64,000 nt of DNA, from NCBI RefSeq assembly GCF_902459685.1, contig NZ_CABPSF010000005.1, positions 186,001 to 250,000 of the forward strand. Reading direction: 5' to 3'. The translations under genes were made by a program, and so were the position numbers. The notes under the pieces are model-generated. The model was not told where the DNA came from, made no database searches, and worked only from the letters and a program-made list of their open reading frames with translations. Below are positions 21,276 to 32,358 of the stretch, one piece after another. The stretch's first letter is position 1. Every line of letters starts with the position of its first letter. Source of the DNA: Pandoraea iniqua. GTDB lineage: Bacteria; Pseudomonadota; Gammaproteobacteria; Burkholderiales; Burkholderiaceae.

Positions 21276-22051
21276 AACTGATCAGCTCCAAAGACAACCC
21301 GTTTTACAAGCGACTGAAGCAGCTCGCACAGTCGAACCAGCAACGCCGCAAGCTCGGGCAGACGCTGCTCGAAGGCGTGCATCTGGCCGATGCGTATCTC
21401 GATGCGCTGGGTCAGCCGCTCGTTTGCGTGGCAGCGGAAGAGGCGCTCGATAACGACGAAGTCGCCGCCATCTGGGCGCGCGTCGAGCCCGATCGCCGGG
21501 TCAGCCTGCCGCATGCACTGTTCGAGCCGCTCTCGACGCTGGTCAACGGCGTGCCGCTGCTGTTCGTGGTGGAGATGCCGAATGGTCACCTGCCGGCGTC
21601 ACAGACGGCAGACTGCGTGATTCTCGATGCGGTACAGGATGCCGGCAACGTCGGGTCGATTCTGCGCAGCGCGGCAGCCGCAGGGGTGCGAGACGTGTAT
21701 TGCATGTCGGGCACCGCGTTGGCGTGGTCGAGCAAGGTGCTGCGAGCCGGCATGGGCGCGCATTTTTCGCTGAATATCGTCGAACACTGCACGCCGGATT
21801 CACTGGCACCGCGACTGGCGGTGCCGTTGCTGGCGACAAGCTTGCAGGCGAAGACTTCGCTGTATCAGGAGGATTTGCGCCAGCCGGTCGCGTGGATCTT
21901 CGGTAACGAAGGGGCGGGCGTGTCGCCGCACTGGCTGGAGCGTGTGCAGACGCCCGTGCGGATTCCGCAGCCGGGCGGCATGGAGTCGCTCAACGTGGCC
22001 GCGTGCGCCGCGATCTGTCTGTTCGAGGCGGTGCGTCAGCGGCTGGGTTGA
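21272..22051 (+). CDS. SpoU/TrmH family RNA 2'-O-methyltransferase
   Basis: Methylates a ribose 2'-OH in tRNA or rRNA using S-adenosylmethionine. The three SPOUT knot motifs are visible: [16 protein letters not shown] (motif 1), [11 protein letters not shown] (motif 2) and [18 protein letters not shown] (motif 3). An N-terminal substrate-binding domain precedes them ([20 protein letters not shown]). Length is 259 residues. It overlaps rnhB by four bases. The family members RlmB, TsnR-like and TrmH differ in target, and I cannot tell which applies. Confidence 0.92.
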   Translation: MKLISSKDNPFYKRLKQLAQSNQQRRKLGQTLLEGVHLADAYLDALGQPLVCVAAEEALDNDEVAAIWARVEPDRRVSLPHALFEPLSTLVNGVPLLFVVEMPNGHLPASQTADCVILDAVQDAGNVGSILRSAAAAGVRDVYCMSGTALAWSSKVLRAGMGAHFSLNIVEHCTPDSLAPRLAVPLLATSLQAKTSLYQEDLRQPVAWIFGNEGAGVSPHWLERVQTPVRIPQPGGMESLNVAACAAICLFEAVRQRLG

Positions 22052-22064
22052 GCTGGGTTGGCTA

Positions 22065-22964
22065 TCAATACACGTCGCGTTCGAGCTTGATTTCCTGAAG
22101 AATCGTCGTGGCGATTTCTTCGATCGACTTGTGGGTCGACGACAGCCACTTGATGCCTTCGCGGCGCATCATGGCTTCCGCTTCGTTGACTTCGTAACGG
22201 CAATTCTCCAGCGAGGCGTACTTGCTGCCCGGGCGGCGTTCGTTACGAATTTCCGACAGGCGGATCGGGTCGATCGACAGGCCGAAAATCTTGTCTTTGA
22301 ACTGATCGAGCGTGGAGGGCAGCTTCTCGCGCTCGAAATCGTCCGGAATCAGCGGGTAGTTGGCCGCTTTCACCCCGTACTGCATGGCGAGATACAGCGT
22401 CGTCGGCGTCTTGCCGCTGCGCGAAACCCCCACCAGAATCACATCCGCGCTCTTCAGGTTCTTGTTCGACTGGCCATCGTCGTGCGCCAGCGAGAAATTC
22501 ACCGCTTCGATCCGGTTCTTGTACGCCTCGCTGTCCGCGTTCTGGTGCACGCGGCCGATGGCGTGCATCGACTTGAGGCCTAGTTCAAGCTCGAGTGGCT
22601 CGATGAACGTCTGGAACATATCGAGAATCACGCCCTGCGTGTTACGCAGGATCTCGTTCGCCCGTGCATCGACGAGCGTACTGAAAATAATCGGGCGGAC
22701 ATTGTCGACCCGATACATTTCATTGATCCGTTGCGCCGTTTCATAGGCTTTATCGACGGAATCCACGAACGGAACGCGAATCTGACGAAAACGCATCTCG
22801 AATTGCGCGAGGATCGAATGCGCGAAGGTTTCCGCCGTGATGCCCGTGCCGTCGGACACGATAAAGACCGGGCGCACGCTCACGGGTTTGACCGCTGCGG
22901 CAGACGTATCGGCAGCATCGGCGGGGCTTACGGGGGAATTCGGGGGAGTAGAGGCTTCGCTCAT
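22065..22964 (-). CDS. ppsR: PEP synthase regulatory protein (kinase/pyrophosphorylase, DUF299)
   Basis: Turns PEP synthase off by ADP-dependent phosphorylation of its active-site region and on by phosphate-dependent reversal. The P-loop-like GVSRSGKTPTTLYLA lies near residue 178; VFIVSDGTGITAETFA is the N-terminal family signature. The ATG at 22964 (MSEAST) gives 299 residues; the frame is open 45 bases farther upstream, but that start would be atypical. It is divergent from its target ppsA, which strongly supports this substrate and not pyruvate phosphate dikinase. Confidence 0.95.
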   Translation of the reverse strand: MSEASTPPNSPVSPADAADTSAAAVKPVSVRPVFIVSDGTGITAETFAHSILAQFEMRFRQIRVPFVDSVDKAYETAQRINEMYRVDNVRPIIFSTLVDARANEILRNTQGVILDMFQTFIEPLELELGLKSMHAIGRVHQNADSEAYKNRIEAVNFSLAHDDGQSNKNLKSADVILVGVSRSGKTPTTLYLAMQYGVKAANYPLIPDDFEREKLPSTLDQFKDKIFGLSIDPIRLSEIRNERRPGSKYASLENCRYEVNEAEAMMRREGIKWLSSTHKSIEEIATTILQEIKLERDVY

Positions 22965-23009
22965 GCGCAGAATCGCAAAATGGTGCATTGCACGGTAGAA
23001 TAGCGGCAA

Positions 23010-23163
23010 CTTGTTGGATAAGCAATTGCGCGAGCGTCGCGCGAGTTCCTGTCAGAGGCCCGCCCGGTGCGGCGCTCCGGGAAATTCGGACGGTCGAGGC
23101 AAGTTGTCGGGAGCTAGCCCCTGGCCGCCGACATCGCCACAGCGCGATTTCTTATCCAACAGG
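23010..23163. repeat. Inverted repeat in the ppsR/ppsA divergent promoter region
   Basis: TGTTGGATAAG at 23012-23022 is matched exactly by its reverse complement CTTATCCAACA at 23151-23161. Extending both sides gives 19 of 22 matching positions (23010-23031 versus 23142-23163). The arms are about 120 bp apart and sit near the two gene starts, so they look like two copies of a regulator site in opposite orientation. Confidence 0.75.
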
Positions 23164-23228
23164 TCAGTCGGCCCATGTCAGTCCCAGCCGATTCGCCGAG
23201 AATTTTTTTTCTTACCTTAGGGGCTTTT

Positions 23229-25619
23229 ATGACTAACGCAGCACACGACGGCGCCTACGTGGTGCCGTTTGAGCATCTGCGCATGACCGACGTTGAGTCG
23301 GTCGGCGGCAAGAATGCATCGCTTGGTGAAATGATCAGCCAACTGGCCGGCGCCGGCGTGCGCGTGCCGGGTGGTTTCGCCACGACCGCTTTTGCTTTCC
23401 GCGAGTTCCTCCAACACAACAATCTCACCGAACGCGTTGCCAAGCGTCTCGAGGGTCTGGACGTCGATAACGTCAAGGCACTCGCAGAAGCCGGTGCCGA
23501 CATCCGTCAATGGATCGTCGACGCACCGCTGCAACCGCAACTCGAAAAAGACATCCGCGAGCAGTTCGCGCGCATCACGGCCGACCAGCCGGACGCGTCG
23601 TTTGCCGTGCGTTCGTCGGCGACGGCAGAAGATTTGCCCGATGCTTCGTTCGCCGGTCAGCAAGAAAGCTACCTGAACGTGGTCGGCATCGACAGCGTGC
23701 TCGATCGCATGAAGCACGTTTTCGCGTCGCTCTATAACGACCGCGCTATCTCGTACCGCGTGCACAAGGGCTTCACGCACGCCGAGGTCGCACTGTCGGC
23801 CGGCGTGCAGCGCATGGTCCGCTCGGACACCGGCGCATCGGGCGTGATGTTCACCATCGATACCGAATCGGGCTTCCAGGACGTGGTGTTCATCACGTCG
23901 AGCTACGGTCTGGGCGAGACGGTGGTGCAGGGCGCCGTGAACCCGGACGAATTCTACGTCTTCAAGCCGACGCTCAAAGCCGGCAAGTACCCGATCATTC
24001 GCCGCACGCTGGGCTCAAAGCTTCTGAAGATGGAATTCACGCAGCCGGGCGAACCGGGCCGTGTGAAGACCATCGACGTGCCGATGGAACTGCGCAACCG
24101 TTACTCGATCACCGACGACGATTGCGTCGAGTTGGCCAAGTACGCGCTAATCATCGAAAAGCACTACGGCCGTCCGATGGACATCGAGTGGGGCAAGGAC
24201 GGCAAGGATGGCAAGATCTACATCCTGCAAGCACGCCCGGAAACGGTGAAGAGCCAGTCGGCCGGCAAGATCGAACAACGCTTCAAGCTCAAGGGCGATG
24301 CGCCGGTGCTGGCCACGGGCCGCGCTATCGGTCAGAAGATCGGCGCCGGTCCCGTGCGCGTGATCATGGACCCGAGCGAGATGGAACGTGTGCAGCCGGG
24401 CGACGTGCTCGTGGCCGACATGACCGACCCGAACTGGGAGCCGGTGATGAAGCGTGCTTCGGCCATCGTGACGAATCGCGGCGGCCGTACCTGCCACGCG
24501 GCCATCATCGCGCGTGAGCTGGGTGTGCCGGCCGTGGTCGGTTGCGGCGACGCCACCGACGTGCTCAAGGAAGGCGCACTGGTGACGGTGTCGTGTGCCG
24601 AGGGCGACGAAGGCAAGATTTACGACGGTCTGCTCGAGACCGAAGTGACCGAGATCCAGCGCGGCGAAATGCCGAAGATCCCGGTGAAGATCATGATGAA
24701 CGTGGGCAACCCGCAACTGGCTTTCGACTTCGCGCAACTGCCGAACGAAGGCGTGGGTCTGGCGCGTCTGGAATTCATCATCAACAACAACATCGGCGTG
24801 CACCCGCGCGCGATTCTCGAGTACCCGAACATCGACGCGGACCTGAAGAAGGCGGTCGAGTCGGTGGCTCGCGGTCATGCGTCGCCGAAGGCGTTCTACG
24901 TCGACAAGCTGGCCGAAGGGATTGCCACCATCGCGGCGGCGTTCTACCCGAAGAGCGTGATTGTGCGTCTGTCGGACTTCAAGTCCAACGAGTACAAGAA
25001 GCTGGTCGGCGGTTCGCGTTACGAGCCGGATGAAGAAAACCCGATGCTGGGTTTCCGTGGCGCCTCGCGCTACATCTCGGAAGACTTCGCCGAAGCGTTC
25101 GCCATGGAGTGCCGTGCACTCAAGCGCGTGCGTGACGACATGGGTCTGACGAACGTCGAAATCATGGTGCCGTTCGTGCGTACGCTGGGTCAGGCCGAGC
25201 GCGTGGTCAACATGCTCGCAGGCCATGGCCTGAAGCGTGGCGAGAACGGTCTGAAGCTGGTGATGATGTGCGAAGTGCCGTCGAACGCCATTCTGGCCGA
25301 CGAGTTCCTCGAGTACTTCGACGGCTTCTCGATCGGCTCGAACGACCTGACGCAGCTCACGCTGGGTCTGGACCGCGACTCGGGTATGGAGTTGCTGGCC
25401 AAGGACTTCGACGAACGCGATCCGGCGGTGACCTTCATGCTGAGCCGTGCCATCAAGGCATGTCTGGCGAAGGGCAAGTACGTCGGTATTTGCGGTCAGG
25501 GCCCGTCGGACCATCCGGATCTGGCCGAATGGCTGGCGAAGGAAGGCATTGCCTCCATGTCGCTCAACCCGGATACGGTGGTTGAGACGTGGCAGCAACT
25601 CGCTAAGGTGCTGAAGTGA
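23229..25619 (+). CDS. ppsA: Phosphoenolpyruvate synthase
   Basis: Converts pyruvate and ATP to PEP, AMP and phosphate for gluconeogenesis. The 796-residue protein has an N-terminal ATP-grasp domain ([11 protein letters not shown], then [20 protein letters not shown]), the phosphohistidine domain [15 protein letters not shown] with His423, and a C-terminal PEP-binding barrel ([37 protein letters not shown] with the catalytic Cys). The Thr just before His423, in RTCH, is the residue targeted by PpsR. The start is the ATG at 23229; the upstream open frame lacks conserved sequence. Confidence 0.97.
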   Translation: MTNAAHDGAYVVPFEHLRMTDVESVGGKNASLGEMISQLAGAGVRVPGGFATTAFAFREFLQHNNLTERVAKRLEGLDVDNVKALAEAGADIRQWIVDAPLQPQLEKDIREQFARITADQPDASFAVRSSATAEDLPDASFAGQQESYLNVVGIDSVLDRMKHVFASLYNDRAISYRVHKGFTHAEVALSAGVQRMVRSDTGASGVMFTIDTESGFQDVVFITSSYGLGETVVQGAVNPDEFYVFKPTLKAGKYPIIRRTLGSKLLKMEFTQPGEPGRVKTIDVPMELRNRYSITDDDCVELAKYALIIEKHYGRPMDIEWGKDGKDGKIYILQARPETVKSQSAGKIEQRFKLKGDAPVLATGRAIGQKIGAGPVRVIMDPSEMERVQPGDVLVADMTDPNWEPVMKRASAIVTNRGGRTCHAAIIARELGVPAVVGCGDATDVLKEGALVTVSCAEGDEGKIYDGLLETEVTEIQRGEMPKIPVKIMMNVGNPQLAFDFAQLPNEGVGLARLEFIINNNIGVHPRAILEYPNIDADLKKAVESVARGHASPKAFYVDKLAEGIATIAAAFYPKSVIVRLSDFKSNEYKKLVGGSRYEPDEENPMLGFRGASRYISEDFAEAFAMECRALKRVRDDMGLTNVEIMVPFVRTLGQAERVVNMLAGHGLKRGENGLKLVMMCEVPSNAILADEFLEYFDGFSIGSNDLTQLTLGLDRDSGMELLAKDFDERDPAVTFMLSRAIKACLAKGKYVGICGQGPSDHPDLAEWLAKEGIASMSLNPDTVVETWQQLAKVLK

Positions 25620-25730
25620 GGTAACGGCGTCGGCGTTGTTTGGGAAGCGTCCGGTCCACGTGCCGGACGTCGCCCAAATGGCTGAAAGCCCCATGGGACG
25701 CGTGCGCTGATCGCCACGGTTTCATGCTAT

Positions 25731-25758
25731 AAACCCCGGTAATACACCGGGGTTTTTT
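25731..25758 (+). terminator. Intrinsic terminator after ppsA
   Basis: AAACCCCGGT (25731-25740), a five-base loop and ACCGGGGTTTTTT (from 25746) form a GC stem with a T6 tract. It lies 110 bases after the ppsA stop and 18 bases before the next gene, so the NfeD gene needs its own promoter or read-through. Confidence 0.88.
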
Positions 25759-25775
25759 GTTTTCTGGGGATCGCA

Positions 25776-26210
25776 ATGGAGCAGGCTTGGCTGTGGTTCG
25801 GCGTCGCCGGATTGACTGTAGTGCTGGAGCTTGCCAGCGGCACGTTCTATTTGCTGATGGTTGCGCTGGGCATGTTTGCGGGCGGTGTGGCGGCGTTGTT
25901 GGGCGTCAGTTGGCCGGGGCAATTGGTGGTGGCCGCGGTGGTGGCTGCCGTGGCGGTCTGGCTGTTGCGGCGAAGCAAGTTCGGGCGTCGTCGCATCAAG
26001 GTCGACGTGACGGCCGATCCGAATGCCAATCTGGATATCGGCGAGCGTTTGCATGTCGAAGTATGGCAGGCCGACGGCAGCGCGCGCACCAAGTACCGGG
26101 GCGCAGAGTGGGATGTCGAGTTGCTGCCGGGTGAGGCACCGAGTGCCGGTTGGTTCGTGATTCGCGAAGTGCGCGGCAGCCGGTTGTTCGTGGTGCACGA
26201 AGTCGGCTAG
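25776..26210 (+). CDS. NfeD family membrane protein
   Basis: A 144-residue short-form NfeD protein. Two or three hydrophobic segments cover residues 5-68 (including a Val/Ala-rich run before WLLRRSKFGRRR), and the C-terminal half is a soluble OB-fold typical of the family (LDIGERLHVEVW, AEWDVELLPGE, GSRLFVVHEVG). It lacks the ClpP-like protease domain of long NfeD proteins. The gene precedes an SPFH protein, and such pairs are known to act together in membrane microdomains. The exact role is not established. Confidence 0.88.
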   Translation: MEQAWLWFGVAGLTVVLELASGTFYLLMVALGMFAGGVAALLGVSWPGQLVVAAVVAAVAVWLLRRSKFGRRRIKVDVTADPNANLDIGERLHVEVWQADGSARTKYRGAEWDVELLPGEAPSAGWFVIREVRGSRLFVVHEVG

Positions 26211-26344
26211 ACCTGCATAGGAAAAGTCACTGATCTACTGGCGCGCCGGGCAAACGCGTTGCAGTGGCCGTTACGATATACGCCCCGTGTTTTTACGCAA
26301 CGGGGAACTAGCCGGCAGTATTCGCCGGCGCTTCAGGGGAAACC

Positions 26345-27370
26345 ATGTTCGCTCTATCCAACGTCGCGTTCATTCTGTTCATCATTGCGATCATCATCGC
26401 GGCGCGCTCGATCAAGATTGTGCCCCAGCAGCACGCATGGGTGGTTGAGCGTCTCGGCAAGTATCACGCCACGCTCACACCGGGTTTGTCGATCGTCGTG
26501 CCGTTCGTCGATCGTGTGGCTTACAAGCATCTGCTCAAGGAAATTCCGCTCGATGTGCCGAGCCAGATCTGTATCACCAAGGACAACACGCAGTTGCAGG
26601 TCGACGGCATTCTGTACTTTCAGGTCACGGACCCAATGAAGGCGTCGTACGGGTCGAGCAACTTCATCGTGGCGATCACGCAGTTGGCACAGACGACGTT
26701 GCGTAGCGTGATCGGCAAGCTGGAGCTCGACAAGACGTTCGAAGAGCGCGGATACATCAATCACAGCGTGGTCAATGCGCTGGATGAAGCCGCGTCGAAC
26801 TGGGGCGTGAAGGTGCTGCGTTACGAGATCAAGGACCTCACGCCGCCGAAGGAAATTCTGCACGCCATGCAAGCGCAGATCACGGCTGAGCGTGAAAAGC
26901 GCGCGTTGATTGCTGCGTCGGAAGGTAAGCGTCAGGAACAGATCAACCTTGCATCCGGCGCGCGCGAAGCAGCGATCCAGAAGTCGGAAGGTGAGCGTCA
27001 GGCGCAGATCAATCAGGCACAGGGTGAAGCGTCGGCGATTCTCGCGGTGGCGGAAGCCAATGCCGAGGCCATTCACAAGATTGCGACGGCTATTCAGACG
27101 CAGGGCGGTATGGAAGCCGTCAACCTGAAGGTGGCCGAGCAGTATGTCGACGCGTTCAGCAAGCTCGCCAAGGCGGGCAACACGCTGATCGTGCCGGGCA
27201 ATCTGACGGACATGAGCGGCATGATCGCGTCGGCACTCAAGATCGTGCGTGGCACGGAGGGCGGTTCGGGTGGCGGCGCAGGCGGTGGCGGCGCGGGTGC
27301 TGGCGGTACTGGTGGTGCCGGTGGCTCGGGCGGCGTGGCGGGCTTTGGTGGCTCCAGCGTCCGTCGCTGA
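26345..27370 (+). CDS. SPFH/stomatin-like membrane protein (QmcA type)
   Basis: A membrane-anchored scaffold of the stomatin/prohibitin/flotillin family. One N-terminal helix (residues 1-20) is followed by the SPFH domain (VPQQHAWVVERLGKYHATL, TKDNTQLQVDGILYFQV, QTTLRSVIGKLELD) and a long Ala/Glu/Gln-rich coiled coil (about 180-260) with repeated EGxRQxQINxA units. The last 35 residues are almost entirely Gly with Ala, Thr and Ser. It follows an NfeD gene, the usual partner. Length is 341 residues; the Gly-rich tail is unusual compared with E. coli QmcA. Confidence 0.92.
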   Translation: MFALSNVAFILFIIAIIIAARSIKIVPQQHAWVVERLGKYHATLTPGLSIVVPFVDRVAYKHLLKEIPLDVPSQICITKDNTQLQVDGILYFQVTDPMKASYGSSNFIVAITQLAQTTLRSVIGKLELDKTFEERGYINHSVVNALDEAASNWGVKVLRYEIKDLTPPKEILHAMQAQITAEREKRALIAASEGKRQEQINLASGAREAAIQKSEGERQAQINQAQGEASAILAVAEANAEAIHKIATAIQTQGGMEAVNLKVAEQYVDAFSKLAKAGNTLIVPGNLTDMSGMIASALKIVRGTEGGSGGGAGGGGAGAGGTGGAGGSGGVAGFGGSSVRR

Positions 27371-27402
27371 TCGGTAGCGTTCGCCACAATCGGTTGAAAA
27401 GC

Positions 27403-27428
27403 AAAACGGCCCCTAGGGGCCGTTTTTC
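27403..27428. terminator. Bidirectional terminator between the SPFH gene and smpB
   Basis: CGGCCCCTAGGGGCCG is a perfect palindrome flanked by A4 on the left and T5 on the right. It lies between converging genes and can end transcription from both sides. Confidence 0.88.
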
Positions 27429-27517
27429 TATGGTGCCGCGTTGGCGACATTTGCGGGTGCCGAAAGGGAGCGGCAAGGGCGCTGCACTTGCTGTCGCAGG
27501 CGGCCTCGCGAACGTCG

Positions 27518-27976
27518 TCAGTCCGCCGCCGGCGTCGGTGTGCGCATCAAGCGGGCTTTCTCGCGATCCCAGTCGCGTTGCTTTTCGGTTTCGCGCTTGT
27601 CGTGCTGCTTCTTGCCCTTGCCCAGTCCGATCTCGCATTTCACGAGACCTTTGCTGTAGTGGAAGTTCAGGGGCACGAGCGTGTAGCCGCGCTGCTCGAC
27701 CTTGCCGATCAGCTTCTTGATTTCGTCGGCCTTGAGCAGGAGCTTGCGCGTGCGGACCGGGTCGGGCTTGATGTGCGTCGAAGCCGTCTGTAACGGGCTG
27801 ATATTTGCGCCGATCAGAAAGATTTCACCGTGTTTGACGACGACGTAGCCTTCCTTGATCTGCGCCCGCCCGGCGCGAATCGCCTTGACTTCCCATCCTT
27901 CGAGCACGATCCCGGCTTCGTATCGCTCCTCGATGAAGTAGTCGAAGAAGGCTTTCTTGTTGTCAATGATGCTCAT
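27518..27976 (-). CDS. smpB: SsrA-binding protein SmpB
   Basis: Binds tmRNA and brings it to stalled ribosomes for trans-translation. The 152-residue protein begins [20 protein letters not shown], followed by [16 protein letters not shown] and the RNA-binding oligonucleotide-binding fold with [15 protein letters not shown]. The C-terminal tail is basic ([20 protein letters not shown]), as needed for decoding-centre binding. It is divergent from ratA, an arrangement shared with E. coli. Confidence 0.97.
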   Translation of the reverse strand: MSIIDNKKAFFDYFIEERYEAGIVLEGWEVKAIRAGRAQIKEGYVVVKHGEIFLIGANISPLQTASTHIKPDPVRTRKLLLKADEIKKLIGKVEQRGYTLVPLNFHYSKGLVKCEIGLGKGKKQHDKRETEKQRDWDREKARLMRTPTPAAD

Positions 27977-28133
27977 GGATCCTTGGCGGGTAACTTGGTC
28001 GGACCCGGTGAGTCGGGCTCGGGTAAAATGCTGATTTTAACAAAGAGTCTCGGCAAGGGGCGGCCCACGACGCAGGCGTGTCGATTCTCGATCGATACGC
28101 GCTCGCGCAAACGCACGCCTTGCCCGACAGACG

Positions 28134-28568
28134 ATGGCCGAAGTCAGCAAAACCGTTCTCGTGCATTTCTCTGCTGAGCAAATGTACGATCTGGTGACCA
28201 ATGTCGCCGATTACCCCAAATTTCTGCCTTGGTGCGGTGGTGTCGATATTCGGCACCAGGACGAGCACAGCATGGAGGCGTCGCTGCTCATCGACTTCAA
28301 GGGCCTGAAGCACTCGTTCGCGACGCGCAATATTCAGGAGCGTCCGCACTCCATCCAGATGACCTTTGTCGAAGGGCCTTTCAAGCGTTTCCATGGCACG
28401 TGGAAGTTCACGCCGCTGCGCGAGAACGCCTGCAAGATCGAATTCGGTCTGCACTACGAGTTTGCGAATTTTCTGCTCGAAAAGGTCATCGGTCCCGTGT
28501 TTAGCCATATTGCGAATACGTTCGTCGACGCCTTCGTCAAGCGCGCGGAGGCGGTTTATGTCCGCTGA
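28134..28568 (+). CDS. ratA: RatA-like START/coenzyme Q-binding protein
   Basis: A small START-fold protein. In E. coli RatA was reported to block 70S assembly, while mitochondrial homologues (COQ10) bind ubiquinone. The 144-residue sequence has the typical VLVHFSAEQMYDLVTNVADY start, FLPWCGG, and FKRFHGTWKFTPL, with a C-terminal helix closing the lipid pocket. There is no partner that looks like an antitoxin other than RnfH (RatB), whose start overlaps by 11 bases. I favour a respiratory quinone role over a toxin role, as inference. Confidence 0.9.
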   Translation: MAEVSKTVLVHFSAEQMYDLVTNVADYPKFLPWCGGVDIRHQDEHSMEASLLIDFKGLKHSFATRNIQERPHSIQMTFVEGPFKRFHGTWKFTPLRENACKIEFGLHYEFANFLLEKVIGPVFSHIANTFVDAFVKRAEAVYVR

Positions 28569-28893
28569 GCTTGCCGTCGAAGTTTGCTACGCGCTGCCCA
28601 ACACGCAGGCCATTGTCGCGCTCACGCTGCCGCAAGGCGCGACCGTGGCCGATGCCATCGAGCGCAGCGGTCTGCTGAAACAATTCCCCGAACTGGATCT
28701 GGCTCGCATGAAAGCGGGCGTGTTCGGCAAGGTGCGGGCGCTCGATGCGGCCGTAGAAGCGGGCGATCGCGTGGAAATCTACCGTCCGCTCAAGGCGGAT
28801 CCGAAACTGGCCCGCCAGCGTCGCGTCGACAAGGTTCGCAACGAAGGCAGCCGGGAGGGCCAGAAGTGGCTCGGCAGCCGTCGCGGCAGCTGA
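28558..28893 (+). CDS. rnfH: RnfH family ubiquitin-like protein
   Basis: A 111-residue beta-grasp protein (ubiquitin/ThiS-like fold) of unknown function that commonly follows ratA. Visible family blocks are VEVCYALPNTQ, GATVADAIERSG, VGVFGK-like AGVFGKVRALDA and GDRVEIYRPLKADPKLARQRRV. The ATG at 28558 overlaps the last 11 bases of ratA in another frame, which suggests coupled translation. The C-terminal tail is basic. Confidence 0.92.
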   Translation: MSAELAVEVCYALPNTQAIVALTLPQGATVADAIERSGLLKQFPELDLARMKAGVFGKVRALDAAVEAGDRVEIYRPLKADPKLARQRRVDKVRNEGSREGQKWLGSRRGS

Positions 28894-28982
28894 TCACAGT
28901 CGCTGTGGCCGCGCGCGAGGGCGGCCGGCTTCACGAGGGCGATCGGCTCGGATACTTAGAAAATCTAGAGAATTCAACGCGG

Positions 28983-29912
28983 TCAGTGTGCGGAGCCACG
29001 CGCATGCAGCCGCACCGAGGCGCTTACCCCGGCCAGTAGCAGCACGACGGCGGCCACTTCCAGCAGGCGCGGCAACCGGTGTTCGTAGATGAACCCGTAG
29101 ACCAGCGCAAACAGCGTTTCAAACACGATCATCTGACCTGACAGCGTCAGCGGCAGGCGCCGGCTGGCAGCATTCCAGAACGCGTTGCCGATGGTCGATG
29201 CGCCGACGGCCACGGCAATGTTCACCAGAATGAACATCTGCCAGTCGCGCGGCACATCGGCCGCCACCGGATGCGGCAGCAAGACGGCCGGCACTGCCAA
29301 GACGAGGGCGAGTACGCCCGTCGCGACCCCCGTCAGCAGCGACCATTCCTGACTCGTAAAGTGGCCGAAGCGTGCCAGATAGCGCGCATTCGCGACCGCA
29401 TACCAAGTCCAGCTCACCAACGCCCCGACGGCGCAGAGAATGCCCAGCAGCGTCAGCCGCCAGTCGCCACCGTTAGCCGTGGCGTGCGCAAAGACATCCA
29501 CATTGATGCAGACGATCCCGGCGGCCACCAGCGCCAGCGGCCCAGCCAGCCGCGACAGGGGCAGGGCGCCGTGGTCCCGGCTGCCGACCAGCGTCACCGT
29601 CACAGGCAGCACGCCGACGATCAGCGACGCGGGCGCAATGCCGGCCATCTGGACGGCGCCGGCGAGAAAGAGGTAATAAATCAGATTCCCGACCAGACTC
29701 AGCCGGAAAAGCGCACGCCAGTCATTGCCTGTGACCGAATGTCGCAGGCGCGACCAAAGCGGGGCGAGCAGCAGGGCGGACACGAGGCCGTAGAGCACGT
29801 AGCGCGCGGCGGACAATTCCAGCGGCGAAAAGCCGGGAAGCAGACGTGGGGCGAGAAATACCAGTCCCCAGAGGGCGCCTGCTGCCAGTCCGAAAGAAAT
29901 GCCTTGGCCCAT
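28983..29912 (-). CDS. EamA/DMT superfamily permease
   Basis: A 309-residue inner-membrane protein with about ten hydrophobic segments in two EamA halves, typical of drug/metabolite transporters. The N-terminal segment GQGISFGLAAGALWGLVFLA carries the usual Trp-Gly pattern. The second half ends in a Leu/Val-rich helix before RLHARGSAH. Substrate cannot be told from sequence; relatives export amino acids or other metabolites. It converges with rnfH and diverges from guaB. Confidence 0.85.
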   Translation of the reverse strand: MGQGISFGLAAGALWGLVFLAPRLLPGFSPLELSAARYVLYGLVSALLLAPLWSRLRHSVTGNDWRALFRLSLVGNLIYYLFLAGAVQMAGIAPASLIVGVLPVTVTLVGSRDHGALPLSRLAGPLALVAAGIVCINVDVFAHATANGGDWRLTLLGILCAVGALVSWTWYAVANARYLARFGHFTSQEWSLLTGVATGVLALVLAVPAVLLPHPVAADVPRDWQMFILVNIAVAVGASTIGNAFWNAASRRLPLTLSGQMIVFETLFALVYGFIYEHRLPRLLEVAAVVLLLAGVSASVRLHARGSAH

Positions 29913-30142
29913 GAAGTTCGCGCCTGTTGTCCGTAGAAGAGTGAAGGGTGACGGGGGAGTTAGCCGGTGAGGCTGACGGGCCGGTCATGGCGATGGCCAG
30001 TGCCATCCGGGAGGGCGCAAGAATAGCATGGGCTCAGCGGGCGTTAATTGTGGAATCCGGCACCCGGACCGCTTGAGAAATTGATCGGGGAAAAAGCCCC
30101 TTGACATATGGGGTAGACGTGCCATCGATCGCGCGATTTCTG

Positions 30143-31635
<1,493 letters not shown>

Positions 31636-31641
31636 TTGCCC

Positions 31642-32358
31642 ATGAAGGCCATGTTGCGTACGGTACTGTTCCTCGATGCGGCGTTGAATCTGGCACTCGG
31701 TGTGCTGTTGATTGCGTCGTTCTGGTCCTCGCTGTATGCAGCCATCGAGGTGCCTGCGCCATCGCCTGTGCTTTATGCGCAGGCGTTGGGGGTGGCATTC
31801 ATCGGTGTGGCCTGGCTGCAATGGCACGCCACCGTGAATGGCCAGTTGACGTCGACCGTCGCGAAAGTGACGGGGCACATCAACTGGGTCATTGGTGCGT
31901 TCGTGCTGGGGTGGCTGATTTCCGGGCAATTGCCGGTCACGGGCGGCGGCAAGTTGTTGATGCCGGCGCTCGGCGGCGTGTTGCTCGTGATTGGCGCAAT
32001 TCTCGTCAAGCTGGCCTCCAGCGTACGCACGAAAGAGCGTGTGAAGGCGGCACAGCAGTCCACTGAGCGGGTGCGTGGCGGCGTCGTGACTGACGGCGCA
32101 GGCCGGGCATCACGTGATTCACGCGACGCGCGCGACACCGTTCCGTACGACTACCCCGATGCCCGGGCCGACGAGGCCCGAGGCACGCGCGCTGAGCCGC
32201 GCATGGAGACGCCTCGCGGCGGCTCCGCACCCGCTACGCCGGTCGAGCCTGTAGGCGCCACCGGCATTGTCACGCCCGTGCCTTCCGCCACGGCGCCGAC
32301 GTCCAACGAATCCACTTCATCCGTACCTCACGATGCACGACAAAATCCTCATTCTTGA
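31642..32358 (+). CDS. Uncharacterised membrane protein between guaB and guaA
   Basis: A 238-residue protein without a function I can name. It begins with four hydrophobic segments (residues about 5-25, 42-58, 72-92, 100-122) and a positively charged boundary ([11 protein letters not shown]). From about 135 onwards it is a low-complexity tail rich in Arg, Ala, Thr, Pro and Ser. The ATG at 31642 is seven bases after the guaB stop; a TTG at 31636 is in frame. Its last 26 bases overlap the start of guaA, so it is co-transcribed and probably coupled with GMP synthesis genes. Confidence 0.75.
   Translation: MKAMLRTVLFLDAALNLALGVLLIASFWSSLYAAIEVPAPSPVLYAQALGVAFIGVAWLQWHATVNGQLTSTVAKVTGHINWVIGAFVLGWLISGQLPVTGGGKLLMPALGGVLLVIGAILVKLASSVRTKERVKAAQQSTERVRGGVVTDGAGRASRDSRDARDTVPYDYPDARADEARGTRAEPRMETPRGGSAPATPVEPVGATGIVTPVPSATAPTSNESTSSVPHDARQNPHS

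Noticed and set aside
24147-25694. 515-codon open frame antisense to ppsA
   Set aside because: The sense frame is unambiguous PEP synthase; the reverse product has no recognisable motif.
28134-28893. ratA-rnfH as a true toxin-antitoxin module
   Set aside because: RatA belongs to the conserved COQ10/START family and the pair sits next to smpB in many genomes, so a housekeeping role is more likely.
30101-30106. Perfect TTGACA upstream of guaB as a -35 box
   Set aside because: It is 36 bases from the TATAAT box, too far for sigma-70, and no -10 box lies at the right distance after it.
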